Below are positions 45,700 through 56,777 of a DNA stretch of 64,000 nt, one piece after another. The stretch's first letter is position 1. Each line of letters opens with the position of its first letter. Position numbers and translations under genes: made by a program. The notes under the pieces were generated by a model. It was not told the origin of the DNA and did not search any database. It saw only the letters and a list, made by a program, of their open reading frames with translations. The DNA is taken from contig NC_008319.1 of assembly GCF_000014585.1 (NCBI RefSeq), positions 2,418,001-2,482,000 of the forward strand, given 5' to 3'. This DNA is from Synechococcus sp. CC9311 (GTDB lineage: Bacteria > Cyanobacteriota > Cyanobacteriia > PCC-6307 > Cyanobiaceae).

Positions 45700-46404
45700 G
45701 TGCCCTCTCGCCTCCCCACATCCACGGCGTATTGGAATCTGCGCGCTGAACAGGTCATGGATCAGGTGTTCCAAGAAGCGGAACCCTCCCTGAAGGCCGT
45801 TGAGATTCAAGTGGAACCGGCACCAGATCCAGCCAATCGCCCCGTTGCGGATCCTCTCCCAACAACGCCTCGCAGCACTCAGCCGTGGCAGCAGTTCACC
45901 CTGATCGGCGTGACGCTCGGAGCCCTGCTCTGTAGTGCTTGGTTGGCACGCAATTGGCAGCTCTCCGAGCAAGCCCTCTATCGCGAGCGCAATCTGGCTC
46001 TTACTGAGAAGCTCAAAGCAGGTGTCACCCCTACCTCCTCTGCCTCTGCATCTCCCAAACCAGAGCAAGCTGAGGTTTTGACCACCCTGCCCAGCCTTGA
46101 ACCGCTCACGCTGCCGCTCAGTACAGCGATTGCGCCTGTCAAAGCCTTATCCGACGCCTCTCCATCCAACTCAGATACAAGTGCTGTAGTGCCAGCTCCG
46201 ATGAGCAAGCCTGCTCTCGTGGGAGTTGTGCACGCTGAAGTGGGGGGATCGGCCATCTTCCAATTAGACAATCAATCGCTCTCTGCAACGCCTGGCGACA
46301 GCATCGGCAACAGTGGCTGGTCATTGGTGAGCATTTCCAGCACAGGTGCAGTGATTGAACGCAACGGTGAACGCCAATCCCTCTCGATCGGAGGTGCCTT
46401 CTAA
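45700..46404 (+). CDS. Single-span membrane protein with GspC/PilP-like C-terminus
   Basis: 234 aa from GTG 45700. One membrane span at about residues 64-83, followed by a Ser/Pro/Ala-rich linker. The C-terminal ~60 residues are a small beta domain (VGVVHAEVGGSAIFQLDNQSLSATPGDSIG...SLVSISSTGAVIERNGERQSLSIGGAF) whose layout recalls the HR domain of GspC or PilP of type II secretion and type IV pilus systems. The similarity is structural impression only, and no other secretion gene is nearby. It follows mnmG by 24 bp. Confidence 0.65.
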   Translation: MPSRLPTSTAYWNLRAEQVMDQVFQEAEPSLKAVEIQVEPAPDPANRPVADPLPTTPRSTQPWQQFTLIGVTLGALLCSAWLARNWQLSEQALYRERNLALTEKLKAGVTPTSSASASPKPEQAEVLTTLPSLEPLTLPLSTAIAPVKALSDASPSNSDTSAVVPAPMSKPALVGVVHAEVGGSAIFQLDNQSLSATPGDSIGNSGWSLVSISSTGAVIERNGERQSLSIGGAF

Positions 46405-46646
46405 ATAAAAGATCCAATCAACGATCTGCCAATCGTCCGGTTCACTCAAAACGAATCAGGTAGAGACCTACCAGTTCTCAATCGTTTTCAACTGAAAAGC
46501 AAATCCACTAAAAGAAAAAGCGATTCTAGAAAAAGTGTTTCTGAAAGGCACTGTTTGTTAGCCACTCATAAGTCCTTAGATCAACTGTTTTACAGAGTTG
46601 CATTCCCTCTCATGAGAGATAAAACGAGTGGATTGCGCATGCCGTC

Positions 46647-47243
46647 ATGCATCGACAGACATTCGCCGTATTGCTGATCGCCATTCTTGCCAGCACCCAG
46701 GCCGATGCCAAGCCTTCACGACCAAGGGATACGCCAATACTGACGAGCGTTTCCGACCTTGCACGTCTGGGGCCAAAAGTCAGACCGCTTCCTCAACACT
46801 TGTGGCCAATCAGACGTGGAGAGACGATCAGACTCCAATATCCACTTTCTTATGTTGCCCAGGAAGTGAGCCCTTACGGTTGGCGCTTTTCAGACCATCG
46901 AGATCAATGGCGCTTACATACAGGACATGATCTGATCGCGCCCTCTGGAACAGGAGTCTTGGCTGCACTCTCCGGGAAAGCATTAGTGGTGCAACCCATT
47001 TCTGGATACGGACTCACTGTCTTACTGGATCATGGCAATGGCTGGCAAACGCTTTACGCGCATTTACTTAGCGCTCGAATCAGGCCCGGCCAACTCATCC
47101 AAACCGGAGACCTACTAGGGAATGTAGGAAAAAGCGGCTATGCAACCACCGCTCATCTCCATTTTGAACTCCGTCGATTCAAGAATGGGCAGATCATGGC
47201 GATTGACCCTGCCCCACTTCTGAATCAAAACGCATTGCGTTGA
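46647..47243 (+). CDS. Exported M23-family peptidase (LytM-like)
   Basis: 198 aa. Signal peptide MHRQTFAVLLIAILASTQADA. The peptidase domain covers about residues 60-190, with intact zinc and catalytic residues: HTGHD (His91, Asp95), His139 in YAHL and HLHFE (His170, His172). It probably cleaves peptidoglycan cross-bridges in the periplasm. The window gives no sign of an EnvC/NlpD-type regulatory domain. About 240 bp of non-coding sequence precede it. Confidence 0.93.
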   Translation: MHRQTFAVLLIAILASTQADAKPSRPRDTPILTSVSDLARLGPKVRPLPQHLWPIRRGETIRLQYPLSYVAQEVSPYGWRFSDHRDQWRLHTGHDLIAPSGTGVLAALSGKALVVQPISGYGLTVLLDHGNGWQTLYAHLLSARIRPGQLIQTGDLLGNVGKSGYATTAHLHFELRRFKNGQIMAIDPAPLLNQNALR

Positions 47244-47462
47244 GTCACTTCCAACAATTGATGACTGGCTAGACGTAAGTCAATGTACTCAGAAAAAGAC
47301 AGTCAGTTGGCCTCTAATTAGACATTTATAAATTTAGATCGGTAAATCAAAGTGTAGAAACGTTGCCTTAAGCCTGAAAAAGCTGGGGGCCTGAGCCTTC
47401 CAGCCAAGAACTTCATGAAGTTGAGCGAAATCAGTGCCGCAAAGGCGCCTGATGATTGATTC

Positions 47463-47639
47463 ATGAAACACGTCTCAATATTGGAGCTCGAGATTCCATT
47501 TAGATTTTTTGGAGCGTTAGTCGTGGGTTCTGCCCTAATGATCATGGCTCGTTCTTTTAAAGAAGCTGCATTACTTGGCGGAACCTTCCTCTGCGGACTT
47601 GGCGCCCTTGAGCTAGCCCTTCGCTTCAGTGGTTACTGA
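47463..47639 (+). CDS. Small two-span membrane protein
   Basis: 58 aa starting MKHVSILELEIPFRFFGALV. Two hydrophobic segments (FRFFGALVVGSALMIMA and EAALLGGTFLCGLGALELAL) are separated by a charged turn (RSFK). No family was recognised. Supported by good coding character and by the lack of a better gene in this gap. No clear Shine-Dalgarno sequence is seen. Confidence 0.5.
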   Translation: MKHVSILELEIPFRFFGALVVGSALMIMARSFKEAALLGGTFLCGLGALELALRFSGY

Positions 47640-47827
47640 ACTGGTGTCCATCCAAACGCGACCCAAGCTGATCGCCTGCGGCTCTGGTGTTCTGCGCAAA
47701 AGGTAAGGCTCGTTAGGGTGCGCCAGATTTCACTGATGCAGCAGGGTTTGCAACGCAAAGCTTCCAATATCAATCTCCCATCCGTCTCGGTGGGAGGTGC
47801 TTTCTGACATCACCTTCAGAGCTGGAA

Positions 47828-48427
47828 TTGTCGTCTGGGCTAATACCTTCCCCCACCTGTGTATGGGAAGCACCTGCCGCAACGGTTGTGGCCGGGGATG
47901 ATCCAGGGGAATTACCCGGTCCCTGGAGACTGATGCTCCTCGGAGACGGCAGTCCAACCCGTCACCTGCGCCTCCTCACAGGACATCCTGTGGCCGTGGA
48001 ATTAATTGCCATGGCAGCAGAAGTAGGGGGACAGGCTTCCGCCGGCTGCCCACGCGAAGTGCAAGAACTCACGCCTCCCCTACTCCGCCGTCAAGTCTGG
48101 TTGAACTGTGGCGGGCAAACCCTGGCGTGGGCTGAAAGTTGGTGGAACCAGGACGAAGCCAACCAGCACTTACAAGACCGCAACCTGCCGATCTGGCTCA
48201 GCCTCACGCAAGGCCGATCTGAGCTCTTTCGCGAAGTGGATGGTTTAGCGCTCGTCCAAGAACCTTGGCTTGAAAAACGATTTGGCTGCTCAGGACCATT
48301 TTGGAGTCGCCACTATCGATTTTTTCGGCAAGGACGGGAGCTCACGGTGATTCGTGAAGCATTCAGCCCTGCCTTAGAAGAATGGCTAGGAGCCACTCCA
48401 CGCCATCCACTTCATCTTTCTATATGA
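47828..48427 (+). CDS. Chorismate lyase, DUF98 family
   Basis: 199 aa from TTG 47828 (start uncertain, no ATG in a suitable place). Family pattern: GPWRLMLLGDGSPTRHLRLLTGHPVAVELI, LLRRQVWLNCGGQTLAWAESWW, PIWLSLTQGRSELFREVDGL, and WSRHYRFFRQGRELTVIREAFSPALEEWLG. Cyanobacterial members convert chorismate to 4-hydroxybenzoate and pyruvate, the first step to the plastoquinone head group. Soluble. Alone between short non-coding gaps. Confidence 0.78.
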   Translation: MSSGLIPSPTCVWEAPAATVVAGDDPGELPGPWRLMLLGDGSPTRHLRLLTGHPVAVELIAMAAEVGGQASAGCPREVQELTPPLLRRQVWLNCGGQTLAWAESWWNQDEANQHLQDRNLPIWLSLTQGRSELFREVDGLALVQEPWLEKRFGCSGPFWSRHYRFFRQGRELTVIREAFSPALEEWLGATPRHPLHLSI

Positions 48428-48514
48428 AGAAAGCCAGCGTTTTTTCCACATTCGTGCATATGAACTTGCCGAAGCTCTTGCAATCGAGACCATTTCGCTA
48501 GTTGCGATGGTTTT

Positions 48515-48949
48515 ATGACAAGTTCCCAGTGGCTAACCCTGTCCAACCTCGGACACAGATTTGGGCTTTCAGCCAAACATTGCGGCCACGCTCTCGATCA
48601 CCAAGGATGGCGCGACCGCAACGGACATCCAACAGAAACTGCAATCACAGCCGGAGCTGCCCAGCGCCACAACAACCATCATCACAGCCCCTCCAACCGC
48701 TGGAACGCTGACATCTGCTCCACCATCATCTCCCCCCATGGCCATCACCCCATCAATCGCAGCGAACAGATTGCGCAGTGGGTGACATTGCTCGAAGCCA
48801 TGGAAGAAGGATCGGCCTCGGTCTCCACGAGCCTGGAGCAAATGGCCGAAGATCTGCCATTAGATCTGATCGAAGAGGTGAACCTTGAGCTCAGCAATCG
48901 AGGCTGTCGCTTTCAGGTCCAACGCCTCGAAGAGAGCTCCAGCCTCTAA
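48515..48949 (+). CDS. Hypothetical protein
   Basis: 144 aa. The N-terminus could be a short helix-turn-helix-like segment (WLTLSNLGHRFGLSAKHCGHALDHQGWRDRNGHPTETAITAGAA). It is followed by a His/Asn-rich linker and an acidic helical C-terminus (IAQWVTLLEAMEEG...LPLDLIEEVNLELSNRG). No family was assigned. Its stop abuts the convergent DUF1269 gene with no gap. Confidence 0.6.
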   Translation: MTSSQWLTLSNLGHRFGLSAKHCGHALDHQGWRDRNGHPTETAITAGAAQRHNNHHHSPSNRWNADICSTIISPHGHHPINRSEQIAQWVTLLEAMEEGSASVSTSLEQMAEDLPLDLIEEVNLELSNRGCRFQVQRLEESSSL

Positions 48950-49471
48950 TCAACCCAACCTGAGTGCTTCAGCCTGCCGCCGTGCCTTATCGAGTTGCTC
49001 CTTCAGTAGGTCTTCATCGGTATGGCTGAGGTTGGTATGGATCAACCGGGCATGAGGTGCATGGCGACGCAAGCGCTCGATGACACGATCGGGCGTGGCC
49101 TCCCTCACTAACAACGCCAAAGCAGCACTGCCCTCAGGAAGGGTTTCCGCGAGTTCTTTCAAAAAGTTGTCGTTAATGCCCATGTCATTAAGCGATCCAG
49201 AGGCAGCCCCTGCACCAGCGCCAACTGCGAGACCCAGCAAAGGGTTGGCAAAGACCAAACCGATCAACAACCCCCAGAAGCTGCCTCCCATCGCTCCAGC
49301 CGCCGTCATATTGATTGCCTGACGCAGGTGAACATGACCGTCTTCGCCGTGCTCCAGCACCACCGCGTCCTCAAGCGCAATCAAATGCTCTTGCTGAATT
49401 GTGACCAACTCGCGACGGACCTCCTCAGCTTCTTGGGCTTTTGGAAAGCCCACAACCACCAAATTGCTCAT
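48950..49471 (-). CDS. DUF1269-family membrane protein
   Basis: 173 aa. It begins MSNLVVVGFPKAQEAEEVRRELV and has a central Gly/Ala-rich hydrophobic hairpin (AAGAMGGSFWGLLIGLVFANPLLGLAVGAGAGAASG). It then reads FLKELAETLPEGSAALALLVREATPDRVIERL, the typical DUF1269 layout. The function of the family is unknown, and it is often stress-associated. Single gene, convergent with the 144-aa gene. Confidence 0.88.
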   Translation of the reverse strand: MSNLVVVGFPKAQEAEEVRRELVTIQQEHLIALEDAVVLEHGEDGHVHLRQAINMTAAGAMGGSFWGLLIGLVFANPLLGLAVGAGAGAASGSLNDMGINDNFLKELAETLPEGSAALALLVREATPDRVIERLRRHAPHARLIHTNLSHTDEDLLKEQLDKARRQAEALRLG

Positions 49472-49529
49472 ACAAACAAACTGTTTTTAGAAGGTTAGAG
49501 ATCAATCGTTCCAGCGATCAGCCTCCTGA

Positions 49530-50048
49530 TCATTCCCGTCGTCTACTGGAGCGAGGCAATGGGCGCCTGGATGGGCCAGGGCCACGGGACGCAGGCTGGG
49601 ACGCTGCTGCTGTTGATGGAGGGCTTGCAGAACGGGTCCAACGCTCCACACGGAAACTTTCGTCATCAGGCCAGCTGTTGTCACCCCCCCCATAGGTGGA
49701 CTCGGGCTCAGGCACCGGCGCAACTAACTGCCGGCGTGAGATCGCATCGAGAGGGCGCTTACGACTTGATATCGCAATCGATTCAGCCCGCAGAGGCGGT
49801 TTCACAGGATCCCTCCAGTCCTCTTCTTCGTCCATCAGCCAATCGATCTTGTCACCAACCCAGCGGCCCACTGATTCGAGATCCATTGAAGGACGCGCAC
49901 CTCCGGAAGAGCGTCGACCAGGTCGCGTGCCAGCAACACCATCCACAAGTTGGCGACCGGTTTCAATCCACTGATCAAATCGCCGATCACCAACGTCCTG
50001 ACTGCGCTGCCCCTGACTGCGCTGCCGCGGTTGAAAACGTCCATCCAT
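49530..50048 (-). CDS. Hypothetical Arg/Ser-rich protein
   Basis: 172 aa. Basic and low in hydrophobics. Readable core: RFDQWIETGRQLVDGVAGTRPGRR and SVGRWVGDKIDWLMDEEEDWRDP. The tail is rich in Pro, Arg and Ser, ending RRPLPRSSRRRE. No family was assigned. Third gene of a minus-strand set after the SprT-like gene and a 31-aa open frame. Confidence 0.6.
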   Translation of the reverse strand: MDGRFQPRQRSQGQRSQDVGDRRFDQWIETGRQLVDGVAGTRPGRRSSGGARPSMDLESVGRWVGDKIDWLMDEEEDWRDPVKPPLRAESIAISSRKRPLDAISRRQLVAPVPEPESTYGGGDNSWPDDESFRVERWTRSASPPSTAAASQPASRGPGPSRRPLPRSSRRRE

Positions 50049-50057
50049 CTCTTGACC

Positions 50058-50153
50058 TTAACGACGACGCTGCTGCAGCCAACGCTCCCTTTGCCAACCG
50101 ATTAACGCGATCGACACCCCACCAGCTTCTAGGACCCAAAGAAACAAATCCAT
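50058..50153 (-). CDS. Tiny single-span membrane peptide (31 aa)
   Basis: Reads MDLFLWVLEAGGVSIALIGW then QRERWLQQRRR: one hydrophobic span followed by a strongly basic end. AGGA lies 6 nt before the ATG, and the ATG begins 1 nt after the stop of the SprT-like gene, so translation would be coupled. It lies just ahead of the 172-aa gene. Too short for family assignment. Confidence 0.45.
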   Translation of the reverse strand: MDLFLWVLEAGGVSIALIGWQRERWLQQRRR

Positions 50154-50154
50154 C

Positions 50155-50703
50155 TCAATCCTGAGCGGGGGCAGGTACATAGCTGAGTAGACAACTCACA
50201 TGCCAGTGACCGTCATGATGCCGATCACAGCACAACCTGCAAGCCGCTTGCCTGACCCGGCGCCGATACGGGGTCCGCTGTCCACACGTGGGGCAGATAG
50301 CAATCCAGCGGGGGGAACTCTGCTGAACCGGAAATTGATGACGAATGCTCACCTTGAACCGTGTTTGTGAGGCATTAATCGCCTCCATCTGGGCCCGAAA
50401 GCAAGGGCCATGACTCTCCCGTTGACCCAACACAAGATCCACCCAGGCGTGGATCATTTCATGACAAAGGGTGCTCTCAGTCGCGCAGCGAGGCAAAGGA
50501 TCGAGCAAGGGTTTTGAGAGCACAATCTCCCGGCCAAGGGGCGGAGCCACCGCCGGGCCGCGGCGATAAAAGCCGGCCGTCTTTCGCATCCGTCCATCAC
50601 TCCAGCGCAAAGCAACCAGCGGGACAGTGCCCCTTACCAGACAGCCTTCAAAGTGTTCTCGATTGAGCCTGTGAAACAGCGGCAGCAGTGGCTCGAGGGG
50701 CAT
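50155..50703 (-). CDS. SprT-like zinc metallopeptidase domain protein
   Basis: 182 aa from ATG 50703 (open frame continues upstream to 50784 without a likely start). The active-site motif is CHEMIHAWVD (HExxH), preceded by GREIVLSKPLLDPLP and LFHRLNREHFEG. The C-terminal zinc ribbon has CPTCGQ and CRLCC. Bacterial SprT-like proteins resemble Spartan and are suspected to act on proteins bound to DNA, which is not proven here. Confidence 0.88.
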   Translation of the reverse strand: MPLEPLLPLFHRLNREHFEGCLVRGTVPLVALRWSDGRMRKTAGFYRRGPAVAPPLGREIVLSKPLLDPLPRCATESTLCHEMIHAWVDLVLGQRESHGPCFRAQMEAINASQTRFKVSIRHQFPVQQSSPRWIAICPTCGQRTPYRRRVRQAACRLCCDRHHDGHWHVSCLLSYVPAPAQD

Positions 50704-50792
50704 GGGGACTGCGAAAAAAGCCAAACAGGACGAAAGCCGGCCCAGTCTGCCTCGTTCCTGCATCCAGTCAGTCAGAATCTGCACTCATTCGG

Positions 50793-53325
<2,533 letters not shown>

Positions 53326-53340
53326 AAATCTCAGCCAGGC

Positions 53341-54456
53341 ATGCCAATCCCTCTTCAGAATCTGCTTGGGAGCCTTTCTGGTGAGTGGCAGCTAAACCTT
53401 GAGACCCAAGTCCCCCGAAACGACCTCTACAAAAGTCGCATTGCCTCTTCGCGGCCGACACTGGGCTTTTTTTTGCTGCTGATCTGTTCCGCAGTCATTG
53501 CAACGCTCGGATTGATCTCCAACAGCACCGCAGTAGTGATCGGCGCCATGATCGTTGCCCCGTTGATGGATCCAATCCTTAGCTTGGCCTTTGGCCTCGC
53601 CATTTCTGACAACAGATTGGTGAAACGCTCTGCCATCACGGTGATTATTGGCGTCCTCACGGTGATTGGCACGGCAACGCTGTTTGGCTGGATCCTCGAT
53701 GCCAGTGAGGTGAATCGAGAGATTTACAGCCGAACCGCACCCAACCTGATCGACCTCGGCATTGCAGTTGCCGCAGCCATCGCCGGATCGTTCACATTGA
53801 CCAGGGATCGATTGTCCAATTCGATCGCAGGGGTGGCCATAGCGGTGGCCCTTGTGCCGCCGCTATGCGTCTGCGGAATCGGGCTCAGCATGGGCTCGGA
53901 AGTTATTGCTGTGTTCGGCCGGGGCAGCGTTGCTGGACTCAGCAATCAGATCTCCGAAGGATCATTTTTACTCTTCCTAGCCAACTTAATTGGCATCACA
54001 GTTGCCAGCTTGATGGTGTTTTTGCTGCAGCGCTATGGCTCGATTCGTCGCAGCTGGCGCAACCTACTTGTTTGGCTAGGGCTACTAGGCCTGCTGTGCA
54101 TCCCCTTGGCATCGTCACTCCAAGACTTCAGTATTCGCCAAAACATTGACGCCAAATTTGCCACCTTTAAAGCGGGACGCGTCAAGCAATTCAAGATGAC
54201 CGAAAAGAATCCATATCTCTGGAAAAAAGTAAAATTGCTCTACAGCAATGTTCGTGTTTCTCAGAACAATGCCACCATTGAGCTTGTCCTTAATGCCCAA
54301 GAAGGGCTCATCACGCAAAAGGTCATTGATGAGCTCCATCAACGGATCATCACGAAAGCAAGAAAGGATTACGGGATCAACGAAATCAGCGTTAATATCA
54401 GCGTAATTCCCAACCAAATCTTCAAATACAACTTCACTGAAGGCAAACAATCATGA
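53341..54456 (+). CDS. DUF389-family membrane protein
   Basis: 371 aa. Two blocks of membrane spans contain the family patterns STAVVIGAMIVAPLMDPILSLAFGLA and GVAIAVALVPPLCVCGIGL. The C-terminal ~110 residues are soluble. DUF389 proteins (the TIGR00341 group) have no settled function. It follows ligA by 15 bp and overlaps a possible 52-aa gene at its stop. Confidence 0.9.
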   Translation: MPIPLQNLLGSLSGEWQLNLETQVPRNDLYKSRIASSRPTLGFFLLLICSAVIATLGLISNSTAVVIGAMIVAPLMDPILSLAFGLAISDNRLVKRSAITVIIGVLTVIGTATLFGWILDASEVNREIYSRTAPNLIDLGIAVAAAIAGSFTLTRDRLSNSIAGVAIAVALVPPLCVCGIGLSMGSEVIAVFGRGSVAGLSNQISEGSFLLFLANLIGITVASLMVFLLQRYGSIRRSWRNLLVWLGLLGLLCIPLASSLQDFSIRQNIDAKFATFKAGRVKQFKMTEKNPYLWKKVKLLYSNVRVSQNNATIELVLNAQEGLITQKVIDELHQRIITKARKDYGINEISVNISVIPNQIFKYNFTEGKQS

Positions 54457-54611
54457 GCCCCCCCCAAGCCTTCCGTTGGATCAAAACAGAATGTGGTCGG
54501 GCTAAGTATGTTGATTTGGCCTCTCGCAACGGCATTGCGGCAAAACTTCGCCTGGGATGGTTTGTAGTGATTGCTGCTGCACGTGACCTTCAAGTCCCGA
54601 ACCCAGACTGA
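54453..54611 (+). CDS. Small ORF overlapping the DUF389 stop
   Basis: 52 aa (MSPPQAFRWIKTECGRAKYV...). ATG overlaps the DUF389 stop as ATGA, the same coupling used by true gene pairs in this window. It holds one weakly hydrophobic stretch (LRLGWFVVIAAA). No family and no confirmed start signal. It includes a run of eight C close to its start, where slippage or sequencing error could matter. Confidence 0.35.
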   Translation: MSPPQAFRWIKTECGRAKYVDLASRNGIAAKLRLGWFVVIAAARDLQVPNPD

Positions 54612-54784
54612 ACCACTCACCACGCAATCACAATCAATCCCAAAGAGATTGAAACCGTAGAAGAAGTAGCAAACTCGGCAGTTTCAACGATTAAAAAAGG
54701 ATTTATTCAAAACAAAAGCCGCTCGCAATCTATTTCCATAACATCGAAAAGCGATCATCAAAGCGTTATTTTCAAGAGCTTTTA

Positions 54785-55405
54785 TTAAAATTCGCTCTTT
54801 TCAACCGTCAACGCACGCTGCGCGGCACGCCCGACCAACCAAACCACTCCAACCGTGGCTAAGACGCCCACCACACGCAGAATCCAGGCCTGTGCTGAGG
54901 CTTCTCCAGCAAGCACTTCACCAAAACGAGCAGCATCACCTGCCAGTGCGCCCAATGCACAAAACAAAACGGTGCCGGGCAGAATTCCAATCAGTCCAAT
55001 GCTGTAATCACGCAAACTCACCTCACTAAGGCCATAAACCAAATTCAGCAACGAGAAGGGAAATGCTGGAGATAAACGCGTTAAAAGCACAAGCTTGAGC
55101 CCCTCTCGGCTGACAGCCCGCTCCACAGCCTGAAGCTTTGGATAGTGAGTCAAACGCTGGCTCGTCCAATCACGCAACCAATATCGGCCGAGCAAGAACG
55201 CTGCCTCCGCGCCGAGACAGGCCCCCACAAACACAATCAGGCTTCCCCACCAAGTGCCATAAAGAGCTCCAGCCAACATCGAAGCCCATACACCTGGAAG
55301 CAGCAGTGTCACCCAAACCGCATAAAGCGGGATGAACACCAATCCACCCAGAGGAGAGCGCAGCCACAGCGTTAAAGGCTCAAACCAGGACATCCCCTCA
55401 ATCAT
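54785..55405 (-). CDS. VTT-domain membrane protein (TVP38/TMEM64 type)
   Basis: 206 aa from ATG 55405 (ATG 55393 or GTG 55429 also possible). Family pattern: LYAVWVTLLLPGVWASMLAGALYGTWWGSLIVFVGACLGAEAAFLLGRYWLRDW, then LLTRLSPAFPFSLLNLVYGLSEVSLRDY with its re-entrant loop, GILPGTVLFCALGALA. About five spans. VTT proteins act on lipid or ion transport across membranes, and the substrate here is unknown. About 170 bp of non-coding sequence lie between it and the 52-aa ORF. Confidence 0.9.
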   Translation of the reverse strand: MIEGMSWFEPLTLWLRSPLGGLVFIPLYAVWVTLLLPGVWASMLAGALYGTWWGSLIVFVGACLGAEAAFLLGRYWLRDWTSQRLTHYPKLQAVERAVSREGLKLVLLTRLSPAFPFSLLNLVYGLSEVSLRDYSIGLIGILPGTVLFCALGALAGDAARFGEVLAGEASAQAWILRVVGVLATVGVVWLVGRAAQRALTVEKSEF

Positions 55406-55514
55406 TGGTACAAGCCCATCCGAAGCCACGTTTCCATGCTGACCATTTAGTGGAGAAACGGAGTCATGACCTCTTTTAAGCTAATGATTGGACAACCATC
55501 GAAGAGGTAATGCT

Positions 55515-56777
55515 GTGCAAAGCCTTTTTGCCCTGATCAAAAGCAACAGGTGTCGCATCACTGCCTTTCTGAGCATGTCCTTGCTCGGAAGCTGCGCAAG
55601 CACTGATCGCCAAGATGCAATCGTCTTGCAAGTGGCTCAGGCCAGCAATGAGAATGAACAACAATCCGCCAGTCGATTTCATTCGGAACGGAAGATCAGC
55701 AAGGATTTTCAACAGCAATTAAAAGAAATGCAGCCTGCTATCAAGCTGCATCCCTCGATCTACGCCGCAGAATCACTGGAACAGGAGCTAAAGGTTCGAA
55801 CCAATAGCGGACTGGGTCCAGATCTTGTGATCACAGATAGCAATCAGGCCTTGACCCTTCTTGCGGAAGGCACCACCATCCCGATCCAACTGACGGAAGA
55901 AAAGCGATTATTAATATCCCCCTCAGCTCTGGAGCGCGTTAAAACCGCCAACGGAACTCTTGCCGGGCAACCAGTCTCTCAATATTTGCAGCTGGCATGC
56001 TTTGACAAACGCAAGCTGAAAGAGCCGCCAAAAACGCTGACGGAATTGTCGGCAGCCAGTGGCAGGGGAAAAGTTTTTGGAATGGTCACCAATCTCCAGG
56101 ATCTCTACTGGAGCCTGGGCAGCTTTGGTGCCGGAGAGGCCTTAGCCACCTCGTTAGCAGGCAAAAAAGCCACCGTTGCAGCCCATGAACGACTCACCCA
56201 ATGGATGCGATGGCTCAAGGCATCCAGCTATCAGCAAAATATTGTGTTTTTGAGAAATCAAGCCGCGCTTCGAAAAGCACTCATCGAAGGAGAGATGAGT
56301 TGGATCAGCTGTTGGAGCTCCCAACTACCTCAACTGCGTGAAGCGCTCAAAGATCATCTCGGAGTCGCGCCATTGCCCAGTGGAGACTTTGGACGAGCCA
56401 CACCAATCACTCGCTTGCAGGTCTGGGCTCTTGGTAAAAATTCAAGCAAACGTCAACGAGCAGAAAGTCTGAGATTGCTCAATTTCATAGCGCAGCCCTG
56501 GGCTCAGAAAACCTTTGCTCTCAAATACAAAACGGGCTATCCAGTCAATCCTGCAGCGGCACTGATCGTCAGAAAACAATTATCTGCCGAGTTTGAAAAG
56601 TTCAATGAAGAAGAAAACGAGCGTGTGAGCCGCGGTGACGCCATTATCTCCGCAATCGACACCAGGCCGATACTAGAAAAAGATATTCAGTCAACACTTA
56701 ACCAGTTGATTTTCGATGGATTATCTCCCGAGAAAGCAGCCACTGAACTCCAAACCCAGATCAAAGACAAGCGATGA
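55515..56777 (+). CDS. Solute-binding lipoprotein paired with MscS channel, cassette 1
   Basis: 420 aa from GTG 55515 (GAGG 7 nt upstream). Lipobox LLGSC with Cys27, so lipid-anchored and periplasm-facing. The body follows the extracellular solute-binding protein pattern (LGPDLVITDSNQALTLLAEG, PPKTLTELSAASG, GVAPLPSGDFGRATPITRLQVWALG, ALKYKTGYPVNPAAA). Cys162 and Cys266 have counterparts at nearly the same spacing in the paralogue at 62037, suggesting a disulfide. No ABC permease or ATPase is adjacent. The stop overlaps the MscS gene start (ATGA). Confidence 0.82.
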   Translation: MQSLFALIKSNRCRITAFLSMSLLGSCASTDRQDAIVLQVAQASNENEQQSASRFHSERKISKDFQQQLKEMQPAIKLHPSIYAAESLEQELKVRTNSGLGPDLVITDSNQALTLLAEGTTIPIQLTEEKRLLISPSALERVKTANGTLAGQPVSQYLQLACFDKRKLKEPPKTLTELSAASGRGKVFGMVTNLQDLYWSLGSFGAGEALATSLAGKKATVAAHERLTQWMRWLKASSYQQNIVFLRNQAALRKALIEGEMSWISCWSSQLPQLREALKDHLGVAPLPSGDFGRATPITRLQVWALGKNSSKRQRAESLRLLNFIAQPWAQKTFALKYKTGYPVNPAAALIVRKQLSAEFEKFNEEENERVSRGDAIISAIDTRPILEKDIQSTLNQLIFDGLSPEKAATELQTQIKDKR

